NCBI RefSeq assembly: GCF_000515415.1
Contig: NZ_KI911783.1
Span: forward strand, 5,567,831 to 5,631,830
Direction of reading: 5' to 3'
From: Bradyrhizobium sp. WSM1417
GTDB taxonomy: Bacteria > Pseudomonadota > Alphaproteobacteria > Rhizobiales > Xanthobacteraceae
Length of the DNA: 64,000 nucleotides
The notes beneath the pieces were generated by a model. It was not told the origin of the DNA. It saw nothing but the letters and a program-made list of their open reading frames with translations, and ran no database searches. The translations under genes were made by a program, and so were the position numbers. Below, in pieces: positions 1-8,487 of this stretch; position 1 is the first letter of the stretch; each line of letters opens with the position of its first letter.

Positions 1-198
1 CAGCATCAGCGGATCGGGATTGAACTGCTCCTTGATGAAGATCAGCACGAAGGCGATCGAATAGAGGTCCCAGGCCTCGACCAGGATCGAGGCCATCATC
101 AGCCAGCCGACCTTGTTGCCCTTGGGACTGTAGTTCGTGATGAGGTAGCGGACCGCGGCTTCGCTCGCGGTCGGTTGTGGCATCGCCATCGTCGACAT
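1..198 (-). CDS. MFS transporter, N-terminal fragment (cut by window edge)
   Basis: Only the first 66 codons are present; the gene continues beyond base 1. The ATG at 198 opens a hydrophilic leader followed by a segment reading GWLMMASILVEAWDLYSIAF, the pattern of the first transmembrane helix of sugar/acid-type major facilitator permeases, where a conserved Asp lies in helix 1. It lies downstream of, and on the same strand as, the GntR regulator, and the sugar-acid enzymes are divergent from both. It could therefore be the uptake permease for the idonate/gluconate-like substrate; that role is inference. RBS-like AGAGAGGACC precedes the start. Confidence 0.7.
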   Translation of the reverse strand, partial: MSTMAMPQPTASEAAVRYLITNYSPKGNKVGWLMMASILVEAWDLYSIAFVLIFIKEQFNPDPLML

Positions 199-225
199 CT
201 TTGGTCCTCTCTTCAAAACTCTCAA

Positions 226-319
226 GCGCGATGAGATCAGGATCGTCATCGCGCTTTAGCCCAATTATTTGAGCATGATCTCTTCGGAAAACCGCTGCAC
301 ACTTTTCCGGATCATGCTC
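226..319. repeat. Composite bradyrhizobial palindromic repeat
   Basis: There are two nested inverted repeats. GCGCGATGA at 226-234 pairs perfectly with TCATCGCGC at 246-254. GAGCATGATC at 271-280 pairs with GATCATGCTC at 310-319, with a further CGGAAAA/TTTTCCG pairing inside. From memory this unit recurs between genes across Bradyrhizobium genomes. It sits between the stop of the GntR gene and the MFS start and could act as a terminator or RNA-processing hairpin. Confidence 0.7.
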
Positions 320-1083
320 TACGTGCCAAGCAGCGGCTCGATGCTGCAATCGAGCAGGCGCGGGTCGATCCCGACCTCCATGCCGGTGAACATCTCGCCC
401 ATGTAGTCGATCAGTGCATCGCTCGCCTTCACCGCGTCCTCGACGCGGCGGCTGGCGACCGCATTAAGAATAGCCAGATGATGATCGATTGTTCCTGACA
501 GCTCCGCCTGTCCCGGCATGAACCGGTGGTGGATGTAGCCGATGCGCCGGTACAGGGTGTGCAACGGCCGCAGCGTGTGCACCAGGAACGGCTCGCCTGC
601 CGCCTCCAGCACCAGCGCGTCGATGCGGCGGTCGATATGGTTGAACTCGTCGAGGGTCAGACTGGCGCGGCGCTCGCGCAAAAGTCGCTCGATATGCAGC
701 GCCTGATTGCGGTGCGAGAGGCTGGCGCGATCGGCCGCAAGCCGGATCACGAAGCGCTCCATGTCGCGGCGCAAGGCCAGCAGCATGCGCTCGCGTGCCA
801 GATCGATCGGCGCAATGCGTAGACCGTGGCGCGGACGGATGATGATCAACGTATCGGCGGAGAGACGATTGACGGCGTGATGAACCGGCGTACGGCCGAA
901 GCCGGTGATGTGCTGCAATTCCAGCATCGTCATGAACTGGCCGGGCTTCAGCTCGCAATGAACCAGGAGCTCTTCGATCCTCTGATAGGCCAGCTCGAAG
1001 AAGTTGAGACGGTTGCGCCGGGAGGGCTTGCCCTCGCCGTCGTCGTTCCTCACCACCTCGAGCGCGCGCTTGCGCGTTGCCAT
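319..1083 (-). CDS. GntR-family transcriptional regulator (FadR/FCD subfamily)
   Basis: This 254-residue regulator has an N-terminal winged helix-turn-helix at about residues 30-90, with recognition helix region FGRTPVHHAVNRL. A helical FCD effector-binding domain follows at about 100-245. I chose the ATG at 1083 because GAGGGGAGAG lies just upstream; a longer in-frame extension to 1188 has no such signal. It is divergent from the dehydratase/SDR/IdnD genes, and the intergenic region carries a good palindrome (1153-1168). It is therefore likely the local repressor, relieved by a sugar acid or its breakdown product. The effector cannot be read from sequence. Confidence 0.88.
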   Translation of the reverse strand: MATRKRALEVVRNDDGEGKPSRRNRLNFFELAYQRIEELLVHCELKPGQFMTMLELQHITGFGRTPVHHAVNRLSADTLIIIRPRHGLRIAPIDLARERMLLALRRDMERFVIRLAADRASLSHRNQALHIERLLRERRASLTLDEFNHIDRRIDALVLEAAGEPFLVHTLRPLHTLYRRIGYIHHRFMPGQAELSGTIDHHLAILNAVASRRVEDAVKASDALIDYMGEMFTGMEVGIDPRLLDCSIEPLLGT

Positions 1084-1152
1084 GTCGTCTCTCCCCTCAG
1101 CCCGCGCCGTCGTTGCAGGGCGGCGCCTTGTTGGTGATATCCCTAAAACATG

Positions 1153-1168
1153 TTGTGATATATTACAA
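1153..1168. promoter_or_regulatory. Candidate GntR operator
   Basis: TTGTGATATATTACAA is an inverted repeat with a single mismatched pair, in the divergent intergenic region between the GntR gene and the dehydratase gene. A related half-site, TTGGTGATAT, lies 22 bases upstream at 1131-1140. FadR/FCD regulators typically bind short AT-centred palindromes of this form. Assigning it to this regulator is inference. Confidence 0.5.
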
Positions 1169-1263
1169 GCGAGCGTAAGACTTGGCATGCGCCCGTACCA
1201 TGCTGCGGTGCGGAATCACAACAAGACGGCGCTGCGCGCGCCTGCGACGGGAGGAGTATTGCC

Positions 1264-2463
1264 GTGAAGATCACGTCGATCGAGACGCTGCGCACCGAAG
1301 AATTCTCCAACGTCATCTGGGTGCGCGTTCACACCGACATGGGGATGATCGGCCTCGGCGAAACCTTCTACGGCGCCGGCGCAGTCGAGGCGCAGATCCA
1401 CGACACCTTTGCCGGCCGCCTGCTCGGCCGCAATCCGCTGCACATCGAAGCGATCCATCGCGACATGCTGAACCTGCCGATGGCGCAGTCATCCACCGGT
1501 GTCGAATATCGCGCGGCTTCGGCCATCGACATCGCGCTATGGGACCTGTTCGGCAAGGTCTGCAATCAGCCGGTACACCAGATGCTCGGCGGCCTTTGCC
1601 GCGACAAGCAGCGAATCTACAACACCTGCGCCGGCACCCAATATGTCCGCTCGACCAATATCAGTCCGGTCGCGAATTGGAATCTCGGTGGCTCCAAGGG
1701 GCCCTACGAAGACCTCGATGGCTTCATGAACAACGCCGATGCGCTCGCCGAAAACCTGCTGGAGAGCGGCATCTCCGCCATGAAGATCTGGCCGTTCGAT
1801 CCGGCGGCGCAAGAGAACAAGGGTCTCTACATCTCCGCCGCGCAGATGAAGCAGGCGATCGAGCCGTTCGAGAAGATCCGAAAAGCGGTCGGCGACAAGA
1901 TGGAGATCATGGTCGAGCTTCATTCGCTCTGGAACCTGCCGACCGCAAAACAGATCGCGCGCGCGCTCGAGCCCTACAAGCCGACCTGGTACGAAGACCC
2001 GATCCGGATGAACTCGCCGCAGGCGCTGGCCGAATACGCCCGCTGCACCGACGTCTGGGTCTGCGCCAGCGAGACGCTGGGCTCGCGCTTCCCTTACAAG
2101 GACATGCTCGACCGTGACGCCATGCACGTGGTGATGGCGGATCTGTGCTGGACCGGCGGCCTCACCGAAGGCCGCAAGATCGCGGCGATGGCCGAGACCT
2201 ACCACCGGCCCTTCGCGCCCCACGACTGCATCGGCCCGATCGGCTTCATCGCCGCCATCCACATGTCGTTCAGCCAGCCCAACACATTGATCCAGGAATC
2301 GGTGCGCGCCTTCTACAAGGGCTGGTACAATGAGCTCGTGACCACCATGCCAACGATCAAGGACGGTTTTGTCTATCCGATGGAAGGTCCCGGCCTCGGC
2401 GTCGACCTTCTGCCCGCCGTATTCGACCGCTCCGATCTGACCGTGCGCCGTTCCAACTCTTAA
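1264..2463 (+). CDS. Enolase-superfamily sugar-acid dehydratase (mandelate racemase/muconate lactonizing type)
   Basis: The protein has 399 residues, normal for the family. The N-terminal capping domain reads MKITSIETLRTEEFSNVIWV, and the TIM barrel starts around residue 130. Visible barrel motifs are AMKIWPFD (second-strand Lys region), MVELHSLWN (metal ligand), WYEDPIR (metal ligand), CASETLGSRF (third ligand) and APHDCIGPIG (catalytic His). The start is GTG, seven bases after GGGAGGAG. It is the first gene of a three-gene run with two sugar-acid dehydrogenases. I infer dehydration of gluconate or a related aldonate to a 2-keto-3-deoxy acid; substrate cannot be fixed from motifs in this superfamily. 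Confidence 0.85.
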   Translation: MKITSIETLRTEEFSNVIWVRVHTDMGMIGLGETFYGAGAVEAQIHDTFAGRLLGRNPLHIEAIHRDMLNLPMAQSSTGVEYRAASAIDIALWDLFGKVCNQPVHQMLGGLCRDKQRIYNTCAGTQYVRSTNISPVANWNLGGSKGPYEDLDGFMNNADALAENLLESGISAMKIWPFDPAAQENKGLYISAAQMKQAIEPFEKIRKAVGDKMEIMVELHSLWNLPTAKQIARALEPYKPTWYEDPIRMNSPQALAEYARCTDVWVCASETLGSRFPYKDMLDRDAMHVVMADLCWTGGLTEGRKIAAMAETYHRPFAPHDCIGPIGFIAAIHMSFSQPNTLIQESVRAFYKGWYNELVTTMPTIKDGFVYPMEGPGLGVDLLPAVFDRSDLTVRRSNS

Positions 2464-2475
2464 GGATCTTTCGAG

Positions 2476-3243
2476 ATGAGTACTGCCCTGTTCGACCTTT
2501 CCGGCCGCACCGCGCTCGTGACCGGCTCCTCCCGCGGCCTCGGCCGCGCCATCGCCGAGGGCATGGCCAAGGCCGGCGCCAGGATCATCGTCAACGGCGT
2601 CGATCCCAGCCGCGTCGAGCAGGCGCTCGCCGATTTTCGCGCCGCCGGGCATCAGGCGGAAGGCGCCGCTTTCAACGTCACCGACGAGCCTGCGATCGTC
2701 GCCGCCTTCAACGACTTCGACAAGAGGGGCATCGCGGTCGACATCCTCGTCAACAATGCCGGCATCCAGCACCGCAAGCCGCTGGTGGAGTTCACCACCG
2801 ACGAGTGGCGCAAGGTGATCGAAACCAACCTCACCAGTGCCTTCGTGATCGGCCGCGAGGCGGCCAAGCGCATGATCGCGCGCAAGCACGGCAAGATCAT
2901 CAATATCGGCTCGCTCGGCAGCGAGCTCGCGCGTCCCACGATCGCGCCCTACACCGCCGCCAAGGGCGGCATCAAGAACCTGACCCGCTCGATGGCGGTG
3001 GAATGGGCCCAGCACGGCATCCAGGCCAACGCGATCGGCCCCGGCTATATGCTGACCGACATGAACGAGGCGTTGGTCAACAACACCGACTTCAACACCT
3101 GGCTGATGGGCCGCGTTCCCTCCAAGCGCTGGGGCCGACCGGACGAGCTGGTGGGCGCTGCGATCTTCCTGGCGTCGGATGCTTCGACCTATGTCAACGG
3201 CCAGATCATCTATGTCGATGGCGGCATGATCGCTGCGATGTGA
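2476..3243 (+). CDS. SDR oxidoreductase, gluconate 5-dehydrogenase-like (IdnO type)
   Basis: This is a 255-residue classical short-chain dehydrogenase. It shows the nucleotide-binding TGSSRGLGRAIA motif at about residue 16, NNAGIQ at about 94 and the catalytic YTAAK at about 157. The closing sequence YVNGQIIYVDGG is typical. Overall it reads like gluconate 5-dehydrogenase/IdnO, which interconverts 5-keto-D-gluconate and D-gluconate with NAD(P)H. It starts 13 bases after the dehydratase stop, with AGGATC upstream, so the two are translationally close and probably co-transcribed. The IdnD-like gene follows. Confidence 0.88.
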   Translation: MSTALFDLSGRTALVTGSSRGLGRAIAEGMAKAGARIIVNGVDPSRVEQALADFRAAGHQAEGAAFNVTDEPAIVAAFNDFDKRGIAVDILVNNAGIQHRKPLVEFTTDEWRKVIETNLTSAFVIGREAAKRMIARKHGKIINIGSLGSELARPTIAPYTAAKGGIKNLTRSMAVEWAQHGIQANAIGPGYMLTDMNEALVNNTDFNTWLMGRVPSKRWGRPDELVGAAIFLASDASTYVNGQIIYVDGGMIAAM

Positions 3244-3269
3244 GCCGCGAAACGCTGAGGGAGCCAACC

Positions 3270-4301
3270 ATGCGCGCCGTCGTCATTCACGCACCGAAAG
3301 ATCTGCGGATCGATAGCTATCCGGATGCAGCGCCCGGTCCGGGTGAAGTCCGCGTCAAGATCGCGAACGGCGGCATCTGCGGCTCCGATCTGCACTACTA
3401 TCATCACGGCGGCTTCGGCGTCGTGCGCATCCAGCAGCCGATGGCGCTAGGCCACGAGATCGCCGGTGTGGTCGCAGCCGTCGGTGACGGCGTCACGAAC
3501 GTGAAGCCGGGCACCCGCGTCGCGGTCAATCCGAGCAAGCCGTGCGGCCGGTGCCTGCATTGCCAGGAGGGTATGCGCAACCAATGCCTCGACATGCGCT
3601 TCCTCGGCAGCGCGATGCGCTTTCCCCATGTGCAGGGCGGCTTTCGCGAATTCATCACCGTCGATGCGGCGCAGGCCGTTCCAATCGCCGACAAGCTGTC
3701 GCTGGCGGAAGCCGCGGTCGCCGAGCCGCTCGCGGTGTGCCTGCATGCCGGCAAGCAGGCCGGGCCCCTGCTCGGCAAGCGCGTGCTGATCACCGGCTGC
3801 GGCCCGATCGGCGCGCTGATGATCCTGGTCTCGCGCTTCGGCGGCGCGGCCGAGATCGTGGTCACCGATGTCGCGGACGCGCCGCTTGCCGTCGCCAGGA
3901 AGCTTGGCGCCACTCACGCCATCAATGTCGCGGCCGACGCCACGGCGCTCGATCCCTGGCGCACCGGTAAAGGTGTGTTCGACACGCTGTTCGAAGCCTC
4001 GGGCAATCAGGCCGCACTCCGCACCGCACTCGATGTGCTCAGGCCCGGCGCCACGCTGGTGCAGCTCGGCCTCGGCGGCGAGATGACGCTGCCGATCAAC
4101 TCCATCGTCGCCAAGGAACTGCAGCTGCGCGGCACTTTCCGATTCGATCCCGAATTCGAGCTGGCGGTGCGGCTGATGGGCGAAGGCCTGATCGACGTCA
4201 AGCCGCTGATCACAGCGACCATGCCGTTCGAGAACGCGGTCGCAGCGTTCGAGCTCGCCAGCGACCGCTCGCAGTCGATGAAGGTGCAATTGACGTTCTG
4301 A
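3270..4301 (+). CDS. idnD: Zinc-dependent medium-chain dehydrogenase, L-idonate 5-dehydrogenase-like
   Basis: This 343-residue MDR-family enzyme has catalytic zinc ligands visible in GICGSD (Cys), GHEIAG (His-Glu) and AEPLAV (Glu). The structural-zinc loop CGRCLHCQEGMRNQC is intact, and the Rossmann motif GCGPIGAL lies at about residue 175. The HYYHHGGFG segment after the first zinc Cys is characteristic of L-idonate dehydrogenases. I place the start at ATG 3270 (GAGGGAG upstream). The family oxidises L-idonate to 5-keto-gluconate, which the preceding SDR could reduce to gluconate, the likely substrate of the dehydratase. The three genes thus form a plausible linear pathway. Confidence 0.85.
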   Translation: MRAVVIHAPKDLRIDSYPDAAPGPGEVRVKIANGGICGSDLHYYHHGGFGVVRIQQPMALGHEIAGVVAAVGDGVTNVKPGTRVAVNPSKPCGRCLHCQEGMRNQCLDMRFLGSAMRFPHVQGGFREFITVDAAQAVPIADKLSLAEAAVAEPLAVCLHAGKQAGPLLGKRVLITGCGPIGALMILVSRFGGAAEIVVTDVADAPLAVARKLGATHAINVAADATALDPWRTGKGVFDTLFEASGNQAALRTALDVLRPGATLVQLGLGGEMTLPINSIVAKELQLRGTFRFDPEFELAVRLMGEGLIDVKPLITATMPFENAVAAFELASDRSQSMKVQLTF

Positions 4302-4315
4302 GGCCGCGCTTAAGG

Positions 4316-5197
4316 CTATTGCTGCGGCTGGTTCTCTATCAGCCGGTCGCTGACCAGCCGCACGGCGCCCCGTTTCCACGAATAGTCCGCGCCCAGGCGC
4401 AGGCCGCTGTCGCCGCGTGCCAGCACCGCGGCGGTCCTGGCATCGCGCACCTGAAAGCCGAGCGTGTACTCGGTGCGGCTGACCCGCCGCACTACGCCGA
4501 TCAGAGACTGATCCGCACCGAGCCCTTGCGCAATCGCAGCCTCACAGCCGCCGCAGTCGCGTAAAGCGCGCGCCTTCACCGCCTTCTCGTTCGCGCTGCC
4601 GACATCGACTAGGCGGTAGCGGCCGGATTGACCGAGGGCGTCGCGGACACTTCCCGTCACTTCGGCCAGATAGGATGCATCCGCGGCCGCGAGGCCGGCG
4701 GCCGGCGCCGCGGTGTTGTCGTCGAGCTCGAATTCGAACACCGCCAGTGCGATCGGCGCGGGCGTGGCGAGTGCGGCCATGATCTCGCGGGACACGAAGA
4801 TCTCGGCGCGCTCCCACGATTCATCATTGTCGCCGCGGAAGGTGTAGAGCTTGTCCATCACGATCTTTTTGGCACTGACGTCGATCACGGCGACCTTGGC
4901 CCATTGCACCAGCGTGCTCGTCTTCTGGATGCCGCCGATCACCTTGAACGCCGCGCCGTCCTGGGCCGACGGCACCAGCCGGTAGCGCCGGTCTGCGCCA
5001 ATGTCTTGCCGGAGCGCGGCCATGAAGGCCGCCAGCCGTCGCTCGTGGGCGGCGGTCTGGTTGGCGGGCTCCGCCGACGTATCGGTATAACTGAAATCGT
5101 CGATGGCGACGCCAACGGCAGTCTCGGCACCGAGCGCATAAGCCGCCGGAAGGACGACAAGGAGACAAGCCGAGAGGATCAACCAGCGCAGATGCAT
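4316..5197 (-). CDS. DUF3280/DUF2380-type periplasmic protein
   Basis: The protein has 293 residues with a signal peptide (MHLRWLILSACLLVVLPAAY, cleavage near AYALGA). It contains two similar halves, each beginning with an AIDDFSY- or AVFEFEL-type strand. This is the pattern of DUF2380/DUF3280 proteins, which often neighbour methanol or alcohol quinoprotein systems. The start at 5197 is chosen because the signal peptide begins there; upstream in-frame codons lack signal character. It is divergent from a NarX-like sensor kinase. No biochemical function is established for the family as far as I know. A Cys pair occurs in DCGGCE. Confidence 0.7.
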   Translation of the reverse strand: MHLRWLILSACLLVVLPAAYALGAETAVGVAIDDFSYTDTSAEPANQTAAHERRLAAFMAALRQDIGADRRYRLVPSAQDGAAFKVIGGIQKTSTLVQWAKVAVIDVSAKKIVMDKLYTFRGDNDESWERAEIFVSREIMAALATPAPIALAVFEFELDDNTAAPAAGLAAADASYLAEVTGSVRDALGQSGRYRLVDVGSANEKAVKARALRDCGGCEAAIAQGLGADQSLIGVVRRVSRTEYTLGFQVRDARTAAVLARGDSGLRLGADYSWKRGAVRLVSDRLIENQPQQ

Positions 5198-5388
5198 GAG
5201 CGGGCCTCGTGTGACGGAGCGGCCTGCAATCTGGACGGCGGAATCGGGCCATGCAGCGGCGCCGATCCCGGCGATGGCCGGGAAAATTTCACGACGGTGC
5301 ACCGCACTCACGGCTGGCGGCTTTGCGCCGGAGACGTTCTGCCGTTTAATGCGGACGCGACAAACCCGTTCGCACCAGGTGCCTGCCG

Positions 5389-6774
5389 ATGTGGAACCGC
5401 CCGAGGTTCGATCTCAAAGTTCGTCTGACGTTGCGCGTGGCCGCGATATCGGCCGCCTGCTTCGCCGCGATCTCCGCCTATTTCCTGATTACGGCCGACC
5501 GCGCGGCCCATGCGCGCCTCGACGATATCGCCGCCATCGTCGCCAAGACGCTGGAGCTGCAGCAGGGCAAGATCCAGTGGGTCGCCAGCCCGCGCTCGGA
5601 CTTTCCCAACCTCGACCCCGTTTCGGCCTATGTGATGACGCCCGGCCTGTGCCTGGCGTTCCGCGGCACGAGCGGCGACATCCTCCAGCGTTTCTGCAGC
5701 GGCGCGCCCGCCCCGGCGAACCCGCCGCCGCAAGCCTTCACGGCCTTCTATCGCAGCTTGTTCGATCCCGGCCGCGAAGCGGCACGGCCTGTGATCGTGC
5801 GCGGAGCGAAGCTCGGCGAGGCCGTGGTCTCGGTCGAGCCCGCCGTGCAGACCGCGGAGGCCTGGCACGAGGCCGGCCGCCTGATGCTGGCGCTGGCGAT
5901 CGCGCTGCCGCTGCTCTGCGCGCTGGTCTACGCCGCGCTGGCACGCGCGCTGCGCCCCACCCGCATGATCCGCACCGGCCTCGAGCGGATTGCCGCCAAC
6001 GACCTCACCACGCGGCTGCCGCCGTTCGACCTTGCCGAGCTCTCCGCGATCCGCGACGGCTTCAACCATCTCGCCGAAAGCCTCGAGACCGCGCTTGCCG
6101 AACGCAGCGAGCTGACGCGGAAGCTGATCGCGCTTCAGGACGAAGAGCGCCGCCATCTCGCGCGCGAGCTGCATGACGAGTTCGGCCAATCGCTCGCCGC
6201 CATCCGCGCGCTCGCCTCCTCCGCCCGCCAGACCGCCGCGCAGGACTGCCCTTCCCTGCTTGGCGAATGCGACGGCATCGCACGGACCGCAACCGGCATG
6301 ATGGAGACGTTGCGCGGCACGCTATTCCGGCTGCGGCCGCCCGATGTCGAGGAGCTCGGGCTCGTCGCCAGCCTCGAAGGCCTGGTCGCGGGATGGAACG
6401 GGCGCAGCCGCGGCGAGACGCGTTTCTCGATTCGGTTCGACGGCGCATTCGAGACCCTGCCGGCCACGATCAGCGCCAGCCTCTACCGGATCGTGCAGGA
6501 GGCGCTCACCAATGCTGCCAAGCATGCCGTCGCCACGCGAGTCAGCCTGGAATTGACGATGGGGGCGAGTGATATCGCGCTTGCGATCGACGATGACGGA
6601 CGCGCGAGCGATCCCGTCGCGAAATCCGGAATGGGCCTGCTCGGCATGCGCGAGCGCGTCGCAGCCTTGCGCGGCCAATTGAGCTTCGAGGCCGCTCCGA
6701 ACGGCGGCTCCGCACTGCGCGTGGTCATTCCGCTCGCAGCCGCCGATCGGCCGCCGCTGGAGCACGCCGCATGA
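5389..6774 (+). CDS. Sensor histidine kinase, NarX/UhpB class (HisKA_3), FlhS-like
   Basis: This 461-residue membrane kinase has a first TM at about residues 14-33, a periplasmic domain at about 34-165, a second TM at about 166-188 and a HAMP linker. It then shows an H-box with ERRHLARELHDEFGQ (His within RELHDE), an N-box with RIVQEALTNAAKHA and a G-box with GMGLLGMRERV. This is the HPK7 class that pairs with LuxR-type response regulators. Its stop overlaps the start of the next gene, so it is co-translated with its partner. Resemblance to FlhS (alcohol/formaldehyde sensing in Paracoccus) is inferred from the neighbouring DUF3280 gene. Confidence 0.88.
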   Translation: MWNRPRFDLKVRLTLRVAAISAACFAAISAYFLITADRAAHARLDDIAAIVAKTLELQQGKIQWVASPRSDFPNLDPVSAYVMTPGLCLAFRGTSGDILQRFCSGAPAPANPPPQAFTAFYRSLFDPGREAARPVIVRGAKLGEAVVSVEPAVQTAEAWHEAGRLMLALAIALPLLCALVYAALARALRPTRMIRTGLERIAANDLTTRLPPFDLAELSAIRDGFNHLAESLETALAERSELTRKLIALQDEERRHLARELHDEFGQSLAAIRALASSARQTAAQDCPSLLGECDGIARTATGMMETLRGTLFRLRPPDVEELGLVASLEGLVAGWNGRSRGETRFSIRFDGAFETLPATISASLYRIVQEALTNAAKHAVATRVSLELTMGASDIALAIDDDGRASDPVAKSGMGLLGMRERVAALRGQLSFEAAPNGGSALRVVIPLAAADRPPLEHAA

Positions 6775-7433
6775 GCGCGGCCGACGCCACCATTCTGCTG
6801 GTTGACGACCATTCCGTCGTCCGCGAGGGCTATCGCTCCGTGCTCCAGAAGCAGCCGGGACTACGCGTCATCGCCGAAGCCGCCGACGGCGCGGAGGCCT
6901 ACCGTCTCTACAAATCGGAGGCGCCCGACCTCGTCATCATGGATCTGAGCATGCCCGGCATCGGCGGCATCGAGGCGGTCAGGCGCATCCGGCAGTGGGA
7001 CAAGGGCGCGAGAATCCTCGTCTTCACCATGCACGAAAACGCCGGCTTTGCCGTGCAGGCGATCCGCGCCGGTGCCAGGGGCTACGTCACGAAGACCAGT
7101 CCACCAGAGACGCTGGTGCGCGCCGTGATGGACGTGCTCGCCGGCAAGATTGCGATCAGCCCCGACATCGACCATGAACTCGCGCTGAGCCGGCTGGCCG
7201 GCGAAAGTTCTGCCGCCGACGTCCTCACGCCGCGCGAGTTCGAGGTGCTGCGGCTGCTGCTCGCCGAGAACACGACAGAGGAGATCGCGGAGACACTCCA
7301 TGTCAGCCCGAAGACGGTGGCGAACCTGCATTCCCTGATCAAGGACAAGCTCGGTGTCGGCTCCGACATCGAGCTTGTCCGGCTGGCACTGCGCCAAGGC
7401 ATCTTGACGGAGGTCGATCTCGGCGAGGCCTGA
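6771..7433 (+). CDS. NarL/LuxR-family response regulator, FlhR-like
   Basis: The 220-residue protein has a receiver domain at about residues 5-125, with acidic pocket VDDH, phospho-acceptor Asp in VIMDLSMPG and Lys in YVTKTSP. A LuxR-type HTH follows at about 150-210 (LTPREFEVLRLLLAENTTEE, then VSPKTVANLHSLIK). Its ATG overlaps the kinase stop by four bases (ATGA), so translational coupling is expected. Together they form a complete two-component system; targets are not evident here. The last base is five bases from the convergent membrane protein gene, without room for a separate terminator. Confidence 0.92.
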   Translation: MSAADATILLVDDHSVVREGYRSVLQKQPGLRVIAEAADGAEAYRLYKSEAPDLVIMDLSMPGIGGIEAVRRIRQWDKGARILVFTMHENAGFAVQAIRAGARGYVTKTSPPETLVRAVMDVLAGKIAISPDIDHELALSRLAGESSAADVLTPREFEVLRLLLAENTTEEIAETLHVSPKTVANLHSLIKDKLGVGSDIELVRLALRQGILTEVDLGEA

Positions 7434-7437
7434 TCGC

Positions 7438-8280
7438 TCAGGCCAGATAGCGCGTGAGATAACCTTCCATCGCGTAGAGCGCACAGAGCGCGAGGCTCGA
7501 CCACACGGCGGCGGTGAAATACAGGAACATCCAGGTCAGCTCGCCCTTCCAATGCGCGATGTCGTGGGTCACGACCCAGCGCGTCGAGACGTCATGCAGG
7601 CCTTCGAGGAAGCCGAGCAACCTGTTGCCCTCTTCATGCCCTGCCCGCCAGCGGCTGAGATACATCGGCACGTCGACGGTGACGAGGAAGGCCAGGAAGG
7701 AGGCGATGCCGACGATCCCGGCAATCAGCGCCCAACGCACCACGCCCTGGAATTCCGGCATCAGCCGGCACAGCGCGATGCCCGCGAGGAAGAACGTCAC
7801 CGCCCACAGTGAGTTCTCGATCGCGTTGAAGAGGAAGTTGGTCGTCACCACCGCATACCACGAGAAGCACTCCGCGATGATGATGATGGGCACGATCACC
7901 CACGCGATGTTCACGACCGTCTCGGCGCCCGTCATGGTCCCGAGTTGATGCAGGATGACCGCCCATTGCGCGGCGAAGCACAGTTCGGCCACGGTCGCGA
8001 CCGTGCGGCCGACGAAGACGCTGGAGAGCCAGGTGTCGAACAGACAGATGCGCTGCACGTCGGCGCGCGGCAGGAACGAGCGGAAGGCGCAGCCGAAGAC
8101 ATAGCCGGCGCAGAGCAGGAACATCAGCCCGATGTCGGAGCCGCCACTGATGCTGCCTGAAGGCGTCGGGTAGAACGCGCGGTACAGCATGAACCAGACG
8201 AGAATGTTGGCAGCACTGACCAGCGTCAGGGACCCCCACCACCACGCGAGGGGATTTGTCCGCGCCTGCCACTGCAACAT
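7438..8280 (-). CDS. Polytopic inner-membrane protein of unknown function
   Basis: The protein has 280 residues and about seven predicted hydrophobic segments, for example LVSAANILVWFMLYRAF, IGLMFLLCAGYVFGCAF, TVVNIAWVIVPIIIIAECF and LIAGIVGIASFLAFLVTV. I do not recognise the family. Two Trp/His-rich loops (QWAVILHQLG, THDIAHWKGE) could bind cofactor or metal, but that is speculative. The start at 8280 follows GGAGCG; a 22-codon upstream extension lacks an RBS. It converges on the response regulator and is divergent from the IclR gene. Confidence 0.75.
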   Translation of the reverse strand: MLQWQARTNPLAWWWGSLTLVSAANILVWFMLYRAFYPTPSGSISGGSDIGLMFLLCAGYVFGCAFRSFLPRADVQRICLFDTWLSSVFVGRTVATVAELCFAAQWAVILHQLGTMTGAETVVNIAWVIVPIIIIAECFSWYAVVTTNFLFNAIENSLWAVTFFLAGIALCRLMPEFQGVVRWALIAGIVGIASFLAFLVTVDVPMYLSRWRAGHEEGNRLLGFLEGLHDVSTRWVVTHDIAHWKGELTWMFLYFTAAVWSSLALCALYAMEGYLTRYLA

Positions 8281-8487
8281 GAATCGCTCCGTAATCGATA
8301 TGACATTCAGTCGTAATAATCCTGTCACAACAGGCCATGGAATCACGACGAAAATCTGTGTGCGGCCGCGCTCTTCGCGCAGATTTTATCACCGCCAGCA
8401 AAGGCGGCGCACGTTCGGATAGTGGACACAAAGTTGCATTTCCTGAATCTATTGGACAAAAGATCCGACCGGGTTCATTAATCCTGC

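Noticed and set aside
1537..3267. Long open frame on the minus strand opposite the dehydratase, SDR and IdnD genes
   Set aside because: It mirrors three well-supported genes, has Asp/Arg/Gly/His-rich antisense composition and no family motif; a GC-rich antisense artefact.
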